A stretch of 22,494 nt of DNA from NCBI GenBank assembly GCA_964567755.1, contig CAZMNW010000012.1, positions 1 through 22,494 on the forward strand. Reading direction: 5' to 3'. Source of the stretch: DASRJW01 sp964567755. Its GTDB lineage: Bacteria > Krumholzibacteriota > Krumholzibacteriia > G020349025. The first letter of the stretch is position 1. Each line of letters starts with the position of its first letter. A program made the translations under genes and the position numbers. The notes below the pieces were generated by a model. It was not told the DNA's origin and made no database searches. It worked only from the letters and a program-made list of their open reading frames with translations. Shown here one piece after another: positions 7,598-18,896 of the stretch.

Positions 7598-7979
7598 CGT
7601 CGGCATTCCCTTCTTTCCCCGGCGCCTCACCGGGGGACTGCTCTTGGATCTCGCGCAGCAGTTCTTCGATGCGCGCCCCGCGCGCCAGCGAAGCGTCGAA
7701 GACGAAGTGCAGCTCGGGAACTGTGCGCAGGCGCAGGTTGCGCCCGGCCTCGCGGCGCAGGAAACCGGCGACGCTTTCCAAGCCGCGCTGTGCAGCCCGC
7801 AGGTCGTCCTCGCTGCCGAGCACGCTGTAGAAGACGCGCGCCACCGACAGGTCGCCGGCGACTTCCACCGCCGTCACCGACACCCGAGCGACGCGGCCGT
7901 CGCGAACGCGCCGCGCCAGCAGATCGCTCAAGAGATCGCGCAGGCTGGCGTTCAACCGCGCGCGCGTCACGGGATCCAC
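7590..7979 (-). CDS. rbfA: 30S ribosome-binding factor A
   Basis: RbfA is a KH-like protein that binds pre-30S particles and assists 16S 5'-end maturation and cold adaptation. The product is about 129 residues. Diagnostic stretches are TRARLNASLRDLLSDLL near the start, VRDGRVARVSVTAVEVAGDL (matching DPR-x4-VTVT-x-VEVS-x-DL of the family), ARVFYSVLG, and LRTVPELHFVFDASLARGARIEELL at the end. The C-terminal extension is Glu/Gly-rich. The frame stays open upstream across the DUF503 gene, so the start must be chosen: GTG at 7979 has a GAGGGA-like site a few nucleotides upstream; a second GTG three codons later is also possible. Gap to ylxP is 38 nt; overlap with nrnA is 8 nt. Confidence 0.9.
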   Translation of the reverse strand: MDPVTRARLNASLRDLLSDLLARRVRDGRVARVSVTAVEVAGDLSVARVFYSVLGSEDDLRAAQRGLESVAGFLRREAGRNLRLRTVPELHFVFDASLARGARIEELLREIQEQSPGEAPGKEGNADDA

Positions 7980-8017
7980 GCAGTCCCTCGCATCGCCCCA
8001 GGGGCGGGCGGTCCAGG

Positions 8018-8299
8018 TTAACGCAGCTCGACGGAGACGTCGAGCAGCTGCACGCGGCGGTCGTTCTCGACGAGGCTGCAGGCGTGGGCGAGCACCGAGT
8101 GCACGACCTTGGCGTCGTTCGACACCGTCACCAGGCATAGCGTCGATCGCTGCCAAAGATCGTGATGGTCCGCTTCGCTGACGGCGAGGTTCATGCGATT
8201 GCGCAGCCGCGCCGACAGGCTGCGCAGAACGAGGCGCTTTCCCTTGAGCGACGCACACCCGGGGATGTGGATGTCGACCGTGCAAACGCCGACGACCAT
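8018..8299 (-). CDS. ylxP: DUF503 family protein (YlxP-like)
   Basis: A 93-residue protein of the YlxP/DUF503 family, which is almost always found between infB and rbfA. The sequence starts VVGVCTVDIHIPGCASLKGKR, matching the family pattern of a beta strand followed by S-LK-KR, then LRSLSARLRNRMNLAVSEADHHDLWQR, which resembles the family's FNVSVAEVD-x3-LWQ core. The family fold is ferredoxin-like and its role is poorly defined; a link to ribosome maturation is suggested by gene context. ATG start 14 nt after the infB stop. Confidence 0.92.
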   Translation of the reverse strand: MVVGVCTVDIHIPGCASLKGKRLVLRSLSARLRNRMNLAVSEADHHDLWQRSTLCLVTVSNDAKVVHSVLAHACSLVENDRRVQLLDVSVELR

Positions 8300-8313
8300 C
8301 GCCTAGATCCCGC

Positions 8314-10683
8314 TCACAGGGTGCGTGCGACCTCCTCCACACGATAGACCTCGAGAACGTCGCCCACCTTGAGGTCGTCGAAGCCGGCGACGCCCATGCC
8401 GCATTCGAAATTCTGCGCCACCTCGCGCACGTCGTCCTTGAAGCGTTTGAGCGACGAGACCGTTGCATCGTAGACCACGACGTGATCACGGATGACTCGC
8501 ACCTTGGCGTTGCGGGTGATCTTTCCCGAGGACACGTAACAGCCGGCGATGGTCCCCACCTTCGGCACCCGGAAGACCTGGCGCACTTCGGCGGCCCCGT
8601 CGACGGTCTCGCGCTTCTCGGGCGTCAGCAAGCCCACCATGGCTTCCTTCACCTCGCTCGTGACGTCGTAGATGACCTCGTAGAGGCGAATGTCCACGCC
8701 TTCGCGCTTGGCCAGCTCCCGGGCGTTGTGGCTCGGGCGCACGTGGAAGCCAATGACGATGGCGTTCGAGGCCGCCGCCAAGGTCACGTCGGTTTCGTTG
8801 ATCCCACCGACACCGCGGTGAATGACGCGCACGACGACCTCGCTCGTCGACAGCTTCTCCAGCGATTCGCAGAGCGCCTCCACCGACCCGTCGACATCGC
8901 CCTTGAGGACGACCTTGAGCTCGGCGAGGCCGCGCTCGCGCATCTGCTGGTGGAACTGTTCGAGGGTGACGCGGCCAGACGACTTCGATTCGCGCGCGCG
9001 CTCGTACTGTTGGCGCTTCGAGGCGATATCGCGCGCTTGGCGGTCGTTTTCGACCACTGTGAACGGATCGCCGGCTTGCGGCACGCCGTCGCAGCCGAGG
9101 ACTTGCACCGGATCGGCCGGACCGACACTGTCGATGCGCCGCTCGCGTTCGTTGAGCAGCGCACGCACGCGCCCGGAGTGGCGGCCGGCGACAAAAACGT
9201 CGCCGACGCGCAGCGTTCCCTGCTGCACCAACAGGCTGACGACGACACCGTGCTGTGCGGTCTTGCGCGATTCGAGCACCACGCCACGCACCCGCCCCTC
9301 GTGCGCAGCCTTCAATTCCAGCAGCTCCGCTTGCAAGTGGATGAGCTCGAGGAGCTGATCCAGCCCGTCACCCGTCTTCGCCGAAACTTCCACTGCCGTG
9401 ACCGTGCCGCCCCAATCTTCGAGCAAGACGTTGTTCTGCGCCAACTGCTGCTTGACGCGCTCGATATTGGCATCGGGGAGATCGATCTTGTTGATGGCAA
9501 TCAAGAACTGCACGCTGGCGGCACGCGCGTGGTTGAGCGCCTCCAGCGTCTGCGGCATGACGCCGTCGTTGGCGGCCACCACCAACACCACCAGATCCGT
9601 CACCTGCGCACCTCTGGCGCGCATGGCGGTGAAGGCCTCGTGACCCGGAGTGTCGAGGAAAGTGATGCGATGGCCGCTCGGCGTCGTGACTTCGTAGGCG
9701 CCGATGTGCTGGGTGATCCCGCCCGACTCGCCGGCCACGACGTTGGTGCGACGAATCTTGTCGAGGATCGAAGTCTTGCCGTGATCCACGTGGCCCATGA
9801 TGGTGACCACCGGCGCCCGCTTGAGCTGCGGGGCTACGGACTCTTCCACGTCGAGCTCGGTTTCCTCGAACTCGCTGATCCACTCCACCTCGTACTCGTA
9901 CTCGGCGGCGAGAATCTCGATGGTGTCCTTGTCCAAGCGTTGGTTGATGGTGGCGAGCACGCTGCTCTTGAGCAACTTGGCGATGAGCTCGTTCGGCGGC
10001 ACCCCGAGCTCGTGCGCGAGATCCTGCAGCGGCATCATCTCGACCGCCTGGATGACGTTCTCGCGCTCGTCGACCGCGACGCCGCCCACTTGCACACGCC
10101 GGCGCCGGCGCGCCCGTTTCGGCCCTTCCATCTCGGCCATGGTCTTCTGAAAGGTCTCGCGCACCGCGCGCTCGTCGACGTTGCCCTTCTTGCGCCCTTT
10201 GGAACTCTTGGGCCGGCGCGAACCTGGACCACCACCACCGCCGCCATAGGCCGGTGCGTGGCGCGGGGGAGCCGATGGTTCTGGCGCGCGTGGGCGCGCC
10301 GGAGCCAACGGCCGGAATGGGCGTGCTTCCGGTGAATATGGGCGCGCTTCCGCTCTCTGCGGCTGCGCCGCGGGTACAGGATGTGGCGGCGGCTGCGCTT
10401 TGACCGCCTCGCGGGCACGAGCGTCCTTCGCCGCTTTCTCTTCCTCTGCCTTGTGGAGTTCGATCGCCGCGTGCACTTCTTTGCGCTTCGATTCCTGGAC
10501 CTTCACCTGGGCTTGGGCCTGATTGAAGCGTGCCGCGATGGCGTCCAGCATCTCCGTGGTCGCGGTACTCATGTGGTTTTTGACCTCGTATTCGAGGTCG
10601 CGCAGTACCTTGATCAGGGCGTCGCTCGAGACGTTCCAGTCGCGCGCGACTTCGTAGATGCGCTTCTTCTTGCTTTCCGTCAT
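8314..10683 (-). CDS. infB: Translation initiation factor IF-2
   Basis: IF-2 is the GTPase that brings initiator tRNA to the 30S subunit and promotes subunit joining. The protein is 789 residues from the ATG at 10683, which has AAGGTGG five nucleotides upstream; an in-frame GTG at 10692 is an alternative. Domains: an IF-2N domain at the start (KKKRIYEVARDWNVSS), a charged helix, a Pro/Ala-rich then Gly-rich linker (about 95-160), a second IF-2N region (about 205-245), and the G domain with GHVDHGKTS (297-305), GGITQHIGAY (G2), DTPGH (344-348), NKID (398-401) and SAKTG (434-438). EF-Tu-like domain II, domain III and the C-terminal fMet-tRNA-binding domain follow. It sits 31 nt after the L7Ae-like gene. 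Confidence 0.97.
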   Translation of the reverse strand: MTESKKKRIYEVARDWNVSSDALIKVLRDLEYEVKNHMSTATTEMLDAIAARFNQAQAQVKVQESKRKEVHAAIELHKAEEEKAAKDARAREAVKAQPPPHPVPAAQPQRAEARPYSPEARPFRPLAPARPRAPEPSAPPRHAPAYGGGGGGPGSRRPKSSKGRKKGNVDERAVRETFQKTMAEMEGPKRARRRRRVQVGGVAVDERENVIQAVEMMPLQDLAHELGVPPNELIAKLLKSSVLATINQRLDKDTIEILAAEYEYEVEWISEFEETELDVEESVAPQLKRAPVVTIMGHVDHGKTSILDKIRRTNVVAGESGGITQHIGAYEVTTPSGHRITFLDTPGHEAFTAMRARGAQVTDLVVLVVAANDGVMPQTLEALNHARAASVQFLIAINKIDLPDANIERVKQQLAQNNVLLEDWGGTVTAVEVSAKTGDGLDQLLELIHLQAELLELKAAHEGRVRGVVLESRKTAQHGVVVSLLVQQGTLRVGDVFVAGRHSGRVRALLNERERRIDSVGPADPVQVLGCDGVPQAGDPFTVVENDRQARDIASKRQQYERARESKSSGRVTLEQFHQQMRERGLAELKVVLKGDVDGSVEALCESLEKLSTSEVVVRVIHRGVGGINETDVTLAAASNAIVIGFHVRPSHNARELAKREGVDIRLYEVIYDVTSEVKEAMVGLLTPEKRETVDGAAEVRQVFRVPKVGTIAGCYVSSGKITRNAKVRVIRDHVVVYDATVSSLKRFKDDVREVAQNFECGMGVAGFDDLKVGDVLEVYRVEEVARTL

Positions 10684-10706
10684 CACCGCCACCTTGTTTC
10701 ACCGCG

Positions 10707-10726
10707 CCGCGCCCTCAGGGCCGCGG
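10707..10726 (-). promoter_or_regulatory. Hairpin with the ylxQ stop codon in its loop
   Basis: On the minus strand the sequence reads CCGC-G-GCCC-TGA-GGGC-GCGG: eight base pairs with one bulged G, whose 3-nt loop is exactly the TGA stop of the L7Ae-like gene (10715-10717). It ends about 23 nt before the infB start. It may affect coupling between the two genes; no T-run follows, so it is not a terminator. Confidence 0.45.
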
Positions 10727-11044
10727 GGGGTCATCCGCCGCGCGTGTGATGGCCAGCAGGCCCGACGCCACATGCGGATCCAGGATCCCTAAAATCGCCA
10801 CCGAATCGCGCCCGACCATGCTCCCGAGTTGCTGCTTGTCGAGGGCCACGCGCAGGCACTCGGTCGCGCGACCGGCAGCGCCATCGCGCTCCGCGCTCGC
10901 CCCCGCGTCGCTGGCGATCAACACCAGGTACAGTCGGCGCTCGCCTGCAGCCTGCCGGCACGCGGCGCGCCCCAGCGCTACTCGCCGGCCGCGCATCGCC
11001 AGCCCGATCAGGGCCCGCATCTTGTCGGCACCGGACTGGCCCAC
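10715..11044 (-). CDS. L7Ae/L30e-family RNA-binding protein (YlxQ-like)
   Basis: A 109-residue small protein between nusA and infB, where YlxQ normally sits. The LIGLAMRGRRVALGRAACRQA segment followed by RRLYLVLIASDA matches the L7Ae/L30e/Gadd45 fold (helix with a G-x4-G-x2 site, then a hydrophobic strand ending ASDAS in relatives). The later SMVGRDSVAILGILDPHVASGLL matches the family's IG-x7-GI-DP-FA end. Members bind kink-turn RNA; the role of YlxQ itself is not established. The GTG start at 11044 lies 3 nt after the nusA stop, implying translational coupling; an in-frame ATG at 11020 is another possible start. No separate ylxR (DUF448) gene lies between nusA and this gene, although that pair is common elsewhere. 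Confidence 0.82.
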   Translation of the reverse strand: MGQSGADKMRALIGLAMRGRRVALGRAACRQAAGERRLYLVLIASDAGASAERDGAAGRATECLRVALDKQQLGSMVGRDSVAILGILDPHVASGLLAITRAADDPPRP

Positions 11045-11047
11045 GAC

Positions 11048-12517
11048 TCAACCCGCAGGCTTCTCCTCGGCCGCGCCCGGCGGCGCGTCCGTGGCTTCGG
11101 GGGTCGCATCCGAGTCGTCCGCTGGCTCCGTTTCCAGCTCGGATTCGTCGCGGAAAGTGAGCGTCGCGGCCGCGGACTCCGCCTCCGGGGACGGGACGCG
11201 GTCGAACATCTCCTCGTCGAAGAGATGCTCTTGCGCGCGCAGCGCCTCGGCGAATGTGACCTCGATCTGTTTGCCGCGTTCGACACTGATCGAACGCAGT
11301 CGCGCCACGCTTTCTTCGTCCATGCCGTCGATGCGCAGCAGCGTCTCGACGTCCGCGGCATTCAATTCCTTCAGCGTGTGCACACCGATGCGTCCGAGCT
11401 GCGTCACCTCTTCCGGCGTCAACCCTTCTACCTCGTCGAGGGCGACGCGCATCTCCTTGTCGAGCCTCTCGCGCTGCCCCATCTCCGAGCCGCTCACCAG
11501 ATCGATCTTCCAGCCGGTGAGCCGTACCGCCAGACGCACGTTTTGCCCTTCGCGTCCGATGGCCAGCGACAGCTGCTCGTCGTCGACGACGACCGTCATC
11601 TCCTGGGTCTCGCGTTTGACCCGGACGCTCTGCACCTTGGCCGGTGACAGCGCCTTGGTGACGAACTGCTGTGGGTCTTCGCTCCACGGCACGATGTCGA
11701 CACGTTCTCCGGACAACTCCTTGACCACTGCCTGGACGCGCGACCCCTTCATGCCGACGCACGCGCCGACGGCGTCGACTCGGTCGTCCTTCGAGTACAC
11801 CGCGATCTTCGACCGACCGCCGGCATCCCGTGCCACGGCGCGCACCTCGACGATGCCGTCGTAGATCTCGGGAACTTCGGTCTCGAACAGTTTTTCGACC
11901 AGCCCGGGGTGTGTGCGCGACAGAATGATCTGCGGCCCCTTGGTGACGTCGAGCACTTCGACGACATAGGCCTTGATCGGCAGGCCCTGATGCCAGCGTT
12001 CGCGCCGGATGGTCTCCTTGCGCGGCAGGAAGCCCTCGGCCTTCCCCAGCGACACCAGCACACCGGTGCGATCCTGTTGCTGCACCGTGCCAGTGACGAT
12101 GTCACCGACGCGGCCTTTGAATTCCTCGAAGATCTTGCCGCGCTCGACCTCGCGCACGCGCTGCACCAGCACTTGCTTGGCCATTGCAATAGCGTTGCGC
12201 CCGAACTCGGAGAACGGCAGCAGCTCGCGGATCTCGTCGCCGACACGCAAGTTCGGATCGTCCACGTGCGCCTCTTCCAAGGTCACCTGGCACACCGGAT
12301 CCTCGATCTCGTCCTCGTTCTCGACCACCGATTTGACCAAGAACGGCTGCACCGTGCCGCGCTCCTCGTCGATCAGGACCTCGACGACGGCGTTGTTGCC
12401 GTATTTCTTCTTGATCGCGGTGGTCAGCCCGATCTGCAGCGTCTCGAACAACAGGCCCTTCTCCACCCGGCGCTCGCGGGTGAGCTGGTTCAAGGCCTCC
12501 ATGATGCTGTAGTTCAT
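11048..12517 (-). CDS. nusA: Transcription termination/antitermination factor NusA
   Basis: NusA binds RNA polymerase and nascent RNA and modulates pausing, termination and antitermination. The product is 489 residues from the ATG at 12517, with AAGGTGA upstream inside the end of rimP. Domains: RNAP-binding N-terminal domain (1-130), S1 (about 135-200, GDIVTGTVQQQDRTGVLVSL), KH1 (about 230-290, GACVGMKGSR at 251-260), KH2 (about 300-345, IGREGQNVRLA) and a helix-hairpin-helix/AR-like repeat (366-410, LTPEEVTQLGRIGVHTLKEL). After that comes an acidic, Ala/Pro/Glu-rich tail (about 440-489). The C-terminal repeat resembles one of the two E. coli AR domains rather than both. rimP is 5 nt upstream. 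Confidence 0.97.
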   Translation of the reverse strand: MNYSIMEALNQLTRERRVEKGLLFETLQIGLTTAIKKKYGNNAVVEVLIDEERGTVQPFLVKSVVENEDEIEDPVCQVTLEEAHVDDPNLRVGDEIRELLPFSEFGRNAIAMAKQVLVQRVREVERGKIFEEFKGRVGDIVTGTVQQQDRTGVLVSLGKAEGFLPRKETIRRERWHQGLPIKAYVVEVLDVTKGPQIILSRTHPGLVEKLFETEVPEIYDGIVEVRAVARDAGGRSKIAVYSKDDRVDAVGACVGMKGSRVQAVVKELSGERVDIVPWSEDPQQFVTKALSPAKVQSVRVKRETQEMTVVVDDEQLSLAIGREGQNVRLAVRLTGWKIDLVSGSEMGQRERLDKEMRVALDEVEGLTPEEVTQLGRIGVHTLKELNAADVETLLRIDGMDEESVARLRSISVERGKQIEVTFAEALRAQEHLFDEEMFDRVPSPEAESAAATLTFRDESELETEPADDSDATPEATDAPPGAAEEKPAG

Positions 12518-12522
12518 GTCCT

Positions 12523-13017
12523 TCACCTTGCGGCGCCGTGGCGCCCACTTTTGAGAACCTGATCCAAGTCGCAATGCAAGCGCGCCCTGGCGATCTGCGC
12601 CAACTCGATCTGGCGCGTCCCGTGCGGCGTTTCCACCTGCAGCATGTCGCCTTCGAGCACCCCGAGCACACCCGTGAGCGTGAGACCGCCATCCTGGGCG
12701 ACCCGCAGACGGATCTTCACCCGCTCACCGCAGAATCGGCGAAAGTGTTCCGGCTTCGTCAGCGGCCGGTTGATCCCGGGGGACGAAACCTCGAGCACAT
12801 AACCGGGCGGCAGGTCGGCGCAGGAATCGAGGAACGGCCCGAGCGCACGGCTGACGCGCGCACACTGATCCAGTTTCACGCCGCCGGGTGCATCCAACAG
12901 GACCCGCAGGATACGGCGACTCGACTCGAGGGCGAGCGTGACTTCGACGCACTCGAAACCGAGGGTCTCGACCTCGTGCTCGAGACGCTCGAGGAGCCCG
13001 GAGGGGAGCGTGCCCAT
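12523..13017 (-). CDS. rimP: Ribosome maturation factor RimP
   Basis: RimP binds free 30S subunits and is needed for efficient 16S rRNA maturation. The protein is 164 residues from the ATG at 13017, preceded by GGAGGAGG, one of the strongest ribosome binding sites here; the longer frame to 13065 would start inside the terminator-like hairpin and is unlikely. The N-terminal domain has LGFECVEV and LRVLLDAPGGVKLDQCARVSRALGPFLD, and the hallmark YVLEVSSPGINRPLTKPEHF occupies residues 73-92. The C-terminal SH3-like domain ends DLDQVLKSGR. It heads the nusA-infB operon, its usual place. Confidence 0.95.
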   Translation of the reverse strand: MGTLPSGLLERLEHEVETLGFECVEVTLALESSRRILRVLLDAPGGVKLDQCARVSRALGPFLDSCADLPPGYVLEVSSPGINRPLTKPEHFRRFCGERVKIRLRVAQDGGLTLTGVLGVLEGDMLQVETPHGTRQIELAQIARARLHCDLDQVLKSGRHGAAR

Positions 13018-13035
13018 CGGCCTCCTCCACTGCCG

Positions 13036-13062
13036 AAAAAAAAGTGGGTCCGCGAACCCACT
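13036..13062 (-). terminator. Terminator-like hairpin with T-run directly upstream of rimP
   Basis: In minus-strand direction, AGTGGGT (13062-13056) pairs with ACCCACT (13049-13043) around a 6-nt GC-rich loop, followed at once by eight T residues (13043-13036). This has the form of an intrinsic terminator. It lies 69 bp after the M28 stop and about 18 nt before the rimP ATG, so the T-run almost touches the rimP ribosome binding site. It can end the carA-carB-M28 transcript and could also serve as an attenuator in the rimP-nusA leader. Confidence 0.85.
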
Positions 13063-13073
13063 CAACCCCGCAC

Positions 13074-13103
13074 ACCATAAGCCGATCCGGCCCCATCTGG
13101 CAA
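13074..13103 (-). promoter_or_regulatory. Candidate sigma-70 promoter for the rimP-nusA-infB operon
   Basis: A TTGCCA -35 element (13098-13103; 5 of 6 consensus) and a TATGGT -10 element (13074-13079; 4 of 6) are spaced by 18 nt on the minus strand, between the M28 stop and the terminator-like hairpin. Transcription would start near 13067, a few nucleotides before the hairpin. Other promoters inside the M28 gene are possible. Confidence 0.4.
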
Positions 13104-13130
13104 GCCCCCAACGTGGCCTGCCCGGTCGAC

Positions 13131-14068
13131 TCAGCCGCCGTGGATCCTACCCAGCCGCTGCAGGACGTGCAGCACGACCTCGGTCACTGTTTGCAAACTG
13201 CGTGGACTACAGGCGGACGGCAGATCCCGCGTCGTGTGCCATTCCGTGTAGTCGAGATCGATGAGGTCCACGGCGTCGATCCCGGCGCGCAGGAACGGCA
13301 CGTGGTCGTCGAACACCGGCGGGCCCGGCCTGTGCACGAACTGAGCGGCGCCCAGCGACTCGGCGACGGCGAACACGAGCTCGGTGAGCGCGGGAGACGC
13401 TTGCCGCGAGTTGCCCTCCATGGGGATGCGGAGATTCGTGTCGCCCACCATGTCGAGGAGCAACATGGCGCGTGGCCGATAGCCGCCCATGGTGGCGACG
13501 AAATGGCGTGATCCCAACAGGTAGTGATCGAGATCACTTTCCTTGCCGTAGTCTTCGCCGTCGAAGAACACCAGATCAACGCCAATCCCCGGATCCCAGC
13601 GCGCCAGCGCTTCCGCAATCTCGAGCAGGATCGCGGCACCGCTGGCCCCATCGTTGGCACCGGGCACTGGCAGCTCGCGCGCCGCGCCCGTGTCACGGTC
13701 GGCCCAGGGGCGCGAGTCGTAGTGTGCCGCCAACAAGACTCTTGGCGCGCGCTCGGGATGAAAGTGTGCCAGGACGTTGACCAAGTGCAGCGTGTCCGAA
13801 GCGTACGGGTCGGGGATGCTCCACTCTTGCAACCCCACTCGATGCGCCCGCGACGACAAATACGCCAGGAAGTATCGGCGGCAGGATGCGGACGCTTCGC
13901 TGCCCGGAACGCGTGGGCCGCAGGCGACCTGCGCCTCCAAGTGGCGGAACGCGCGCGCGCCGTCGGCCGCGGGCGGCCCTGGCGGAGCGCCACCGCAGGC
14001 CGCGACGATCCCGCTATTCAGGAGAATGAGCCACCCGAGCCGGGCGAATGGCGACACCGCCCGACGTC

Positions 14069-14072
<4 letters not shown>
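13131..14072 (-). CDS. M28 family zinc metalloenzyme lipoprotein (aminopeptidase or glutaminyl cyclase type)
   Basis: A 313-residue secreted M28 protein. The N-terminus RRRAVSPFARLGWLILLNSG followed by IVAAC gives a lipoprotein signal with Cys26 as the lipidation site. Likely zinc ligands: H117 in LLAAHYDSRPWAD, D141 in PGANDGASGAAILLE, E173 or D174 in FFDGEDYG, D207 in LLLDMVGD, H279 in YTEWHTTRDLP. The LLGSRHF stretch, DDHVPFLRAGI and EWHT order resemble bacterial glutaminyl-peptide cyclotransferases, which turn N-terminal Gln into pyroglutamate, but a plain aminopeptidase is not excluded. The GTG start at 14072 overlaps the carB stop (GTGA) with GGAGGAG eight nucleotides upstream. Last gene of the carAB transcript; a terminator-like hairpin follows. 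Confidence 0.88.
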
Positions 14073-17324
<3,252 letters not shown>

Positions 17325-17338
<14 letters not shown>

Positions 17339-18587
17339 CCGCACCCCCCGCCGCGATCGCAGGTGCAGCTTGCCGTTCGGGGAGCAAGACGCCGGCCTCG
17401 GACGCTGCGAGGCGAAGGAAACGATCGAAGACCGCGTCGTTGTCGTGCGGGCCCGGTGCCGCCTCCGGGTGGTACTGGACCGAGAACACCGGCAGGTCGC
17501 GGTGCCGCATGCCCTCGACCGTGCCGTCGTGGAGACTGGTTTCCGTGATGTCCACGGCCACGCGCGCCAGCGATTCCGGGTCGAGGGCGAAGCCGTGGTT
17601 CTGCGTCGTGATCCGGACCTTGCCCGTCGTATGATCATGCACCGGATGATTGACGCCGCGGTGGCCGAACTTGAGCTTGAAAGTGCGTCCGCCGAGCGCC
17701 AATCCCAGGATCTGATGACCGAGGCAGATGCCGAAAATCGGCAACCGTCCGAGGAGCGCGCGCGTCGTCTCGACGGCATAGCTCACCGCGGCCGGATCGC
17801 CCGGACCATTGGAAAGCAGGATGCCGTGCGGCGCGAGATCCAGCACCGCCGCCGCCGGCCAGTGCGCCGGCACGACGGTGAGACGACACCCACGCGCCAA
17901 GAGTCGATGCAGGATGTTGCTCTTGACCCCGAAGTCGTAGACCACGATGTGGAGATCCAGGCCGCGCTCGATGTCCACGGGCGCCAGATCGTACGCCGCC
18001 AGTCGCCTGTCCGCAGGACCCGCCTCCGGCCCGGGCATCAATCGATATGGCTCTTTGCAGCTCACGCGTCCGGCGAGGTCTTGGCCTTCGAGCCCGACCC
18101 ATTCGAGCGCCTGAGTCTGCAGCGCCGAAGGTGGCGAATCGCCCGGCCCGATCGAACCGCGTTGCGCGCCGCGATCGCGCAGCAAGCGCGTCATCGCCCG
18201 CGTGTCGACATCGTAGAGACCGGGAATCCCGTGGCGTTCGAGATAGCTGTGCAAACTCTCGACGCTGCGCCAGTTGTGGGCTTCCGACAGGCTGCGGACG
18301 ACGAAACCAGCCACCTGTGGCCGGTGCGATTCGTCGTCGAAGGGGGCGATGCCGTAATTGCCCATCTGCGGCGCTGTCATCACCACGATTTGATCGGCAT
18401 AAGAGGGGTCGCTCAGGACCTCCTGGTAGCCGCACATCCCGGTGTTGAAGCAGACCTCGCCCACGACCGCGCGCTCGGCCCCGAACGCCAGGCCTTGCCA
18501 GTGAGTGCCGTCTTCGAGAACGAGCTGGGCTGGCGCCTGGCGAGGCGACCGTGCTCGGGATGGGCGGGTGGAGTCGACGCTGTGCAC
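17325..18587 (-). CDS. carA: Carbamoyl-phosphate synthase small (glutaminase) subunit
   Basis: CarA hydrolyses glutamine and channels ammonia to CarB. About 420 residues with the GTG start at 18587. The N-terminal domain has LVLEDGTHWQG, FNTGMCGYQEVLSDPSYADQ and GIPGLYDVDTRAMTRLLRDRG. The class I glutamine amidotransferase domain has VYDFGVKSNILHRL, LSNGPGDP, FGICLGHQ with the nucleophile C288, and VQYHPE with H373 and E375. The frame extends upstream to 18662 with further GTG/TTG candidates, and no strong Shine-Dalgarno sequence marks any of them, so the start is uncertain by up to 25 codons. It heads the carA-carB-M28 operon and is divergent from the kinase gene. Confidence 0.95.
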
Positions 18588-18705
18588 GAGGCCAGAGGCT
18601 AGCAAGGTGGCGCGCACTTGGCAAGGATGATGCGCGCACCTGGTTTGCGGCAGTGCGCGCAACTCGAACGTGTTTCCAAAACCTGTGCAATGATATAGAG
18701 TTGCC

Positions 18706-18734
18706 GATCAAATCGGGAAACAATCGATTTGGTC
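18706..18734. promoter_or_regulatory. Operator-like inverted repeat upstream of carA
   Basis: GATCAAATCG (18706-18715) and CGATTTGGTC (18725-18734) are inverted repeats with 9 of 10 positions pairing, separated by 9 nt. The spacing puts the two arms on the same DNA face about two turns apart, as in dimeric regulator sites. It lies just upstream of the possible carA -10 element, where a repressor or activator would act. The regulator is unknown. Confidence 0.5.
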
Positions 18735-18858
18735 CCGCGTGCGAACCAAAGGTGAAACACCGCCAATCGGGACAAGCACGAGAAGTCGGTCGGCTCTGGA
18801 TGCCACGGACGCGGGTTTCCGGCCACGCGCTTTTTCGGCGGCCGGACGTATTCCTTCA

Positions 18859-18874
18859 CATCGCTCGAGCGATG
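18859..18874. promoter_or_regulatory. 16-bp perfect palindrome just upstream of the kinase start
   Basis: CATCGCTCGAGCGATG is perfectly self-complementary and ends 22 bp before the kinase ATG. It may be an operator or a short hairpin in the leader RNA. In GC-rich DNA of this length, one such palindrome by chance is not very unlikely. Confidence 0.4.
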
Positions 18875-18896
18875 ATGCCCTGCGAGTGATTGTGAC

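Larger units (their letters stand above)
18588..18896. promoter_or_regulatory. Divergent intergenic region between carA and the kinase gene
   Basis: About 309 bp with no credible gene. It should hold promoters for both directions. A TATATC element on the minus strand (18692-18697) is the best -10 candidate for carA, but no convincing -35 pairs with it. Two palindromic elements are present, listed separately. No clear consensus promoter for the kinase was found by eye. Confidence 0.5.

Noticed and set aside
8482..10335. 617-residue plus-strand open frame
   Set aside because: Antisense shadow of infB with no domain signature.
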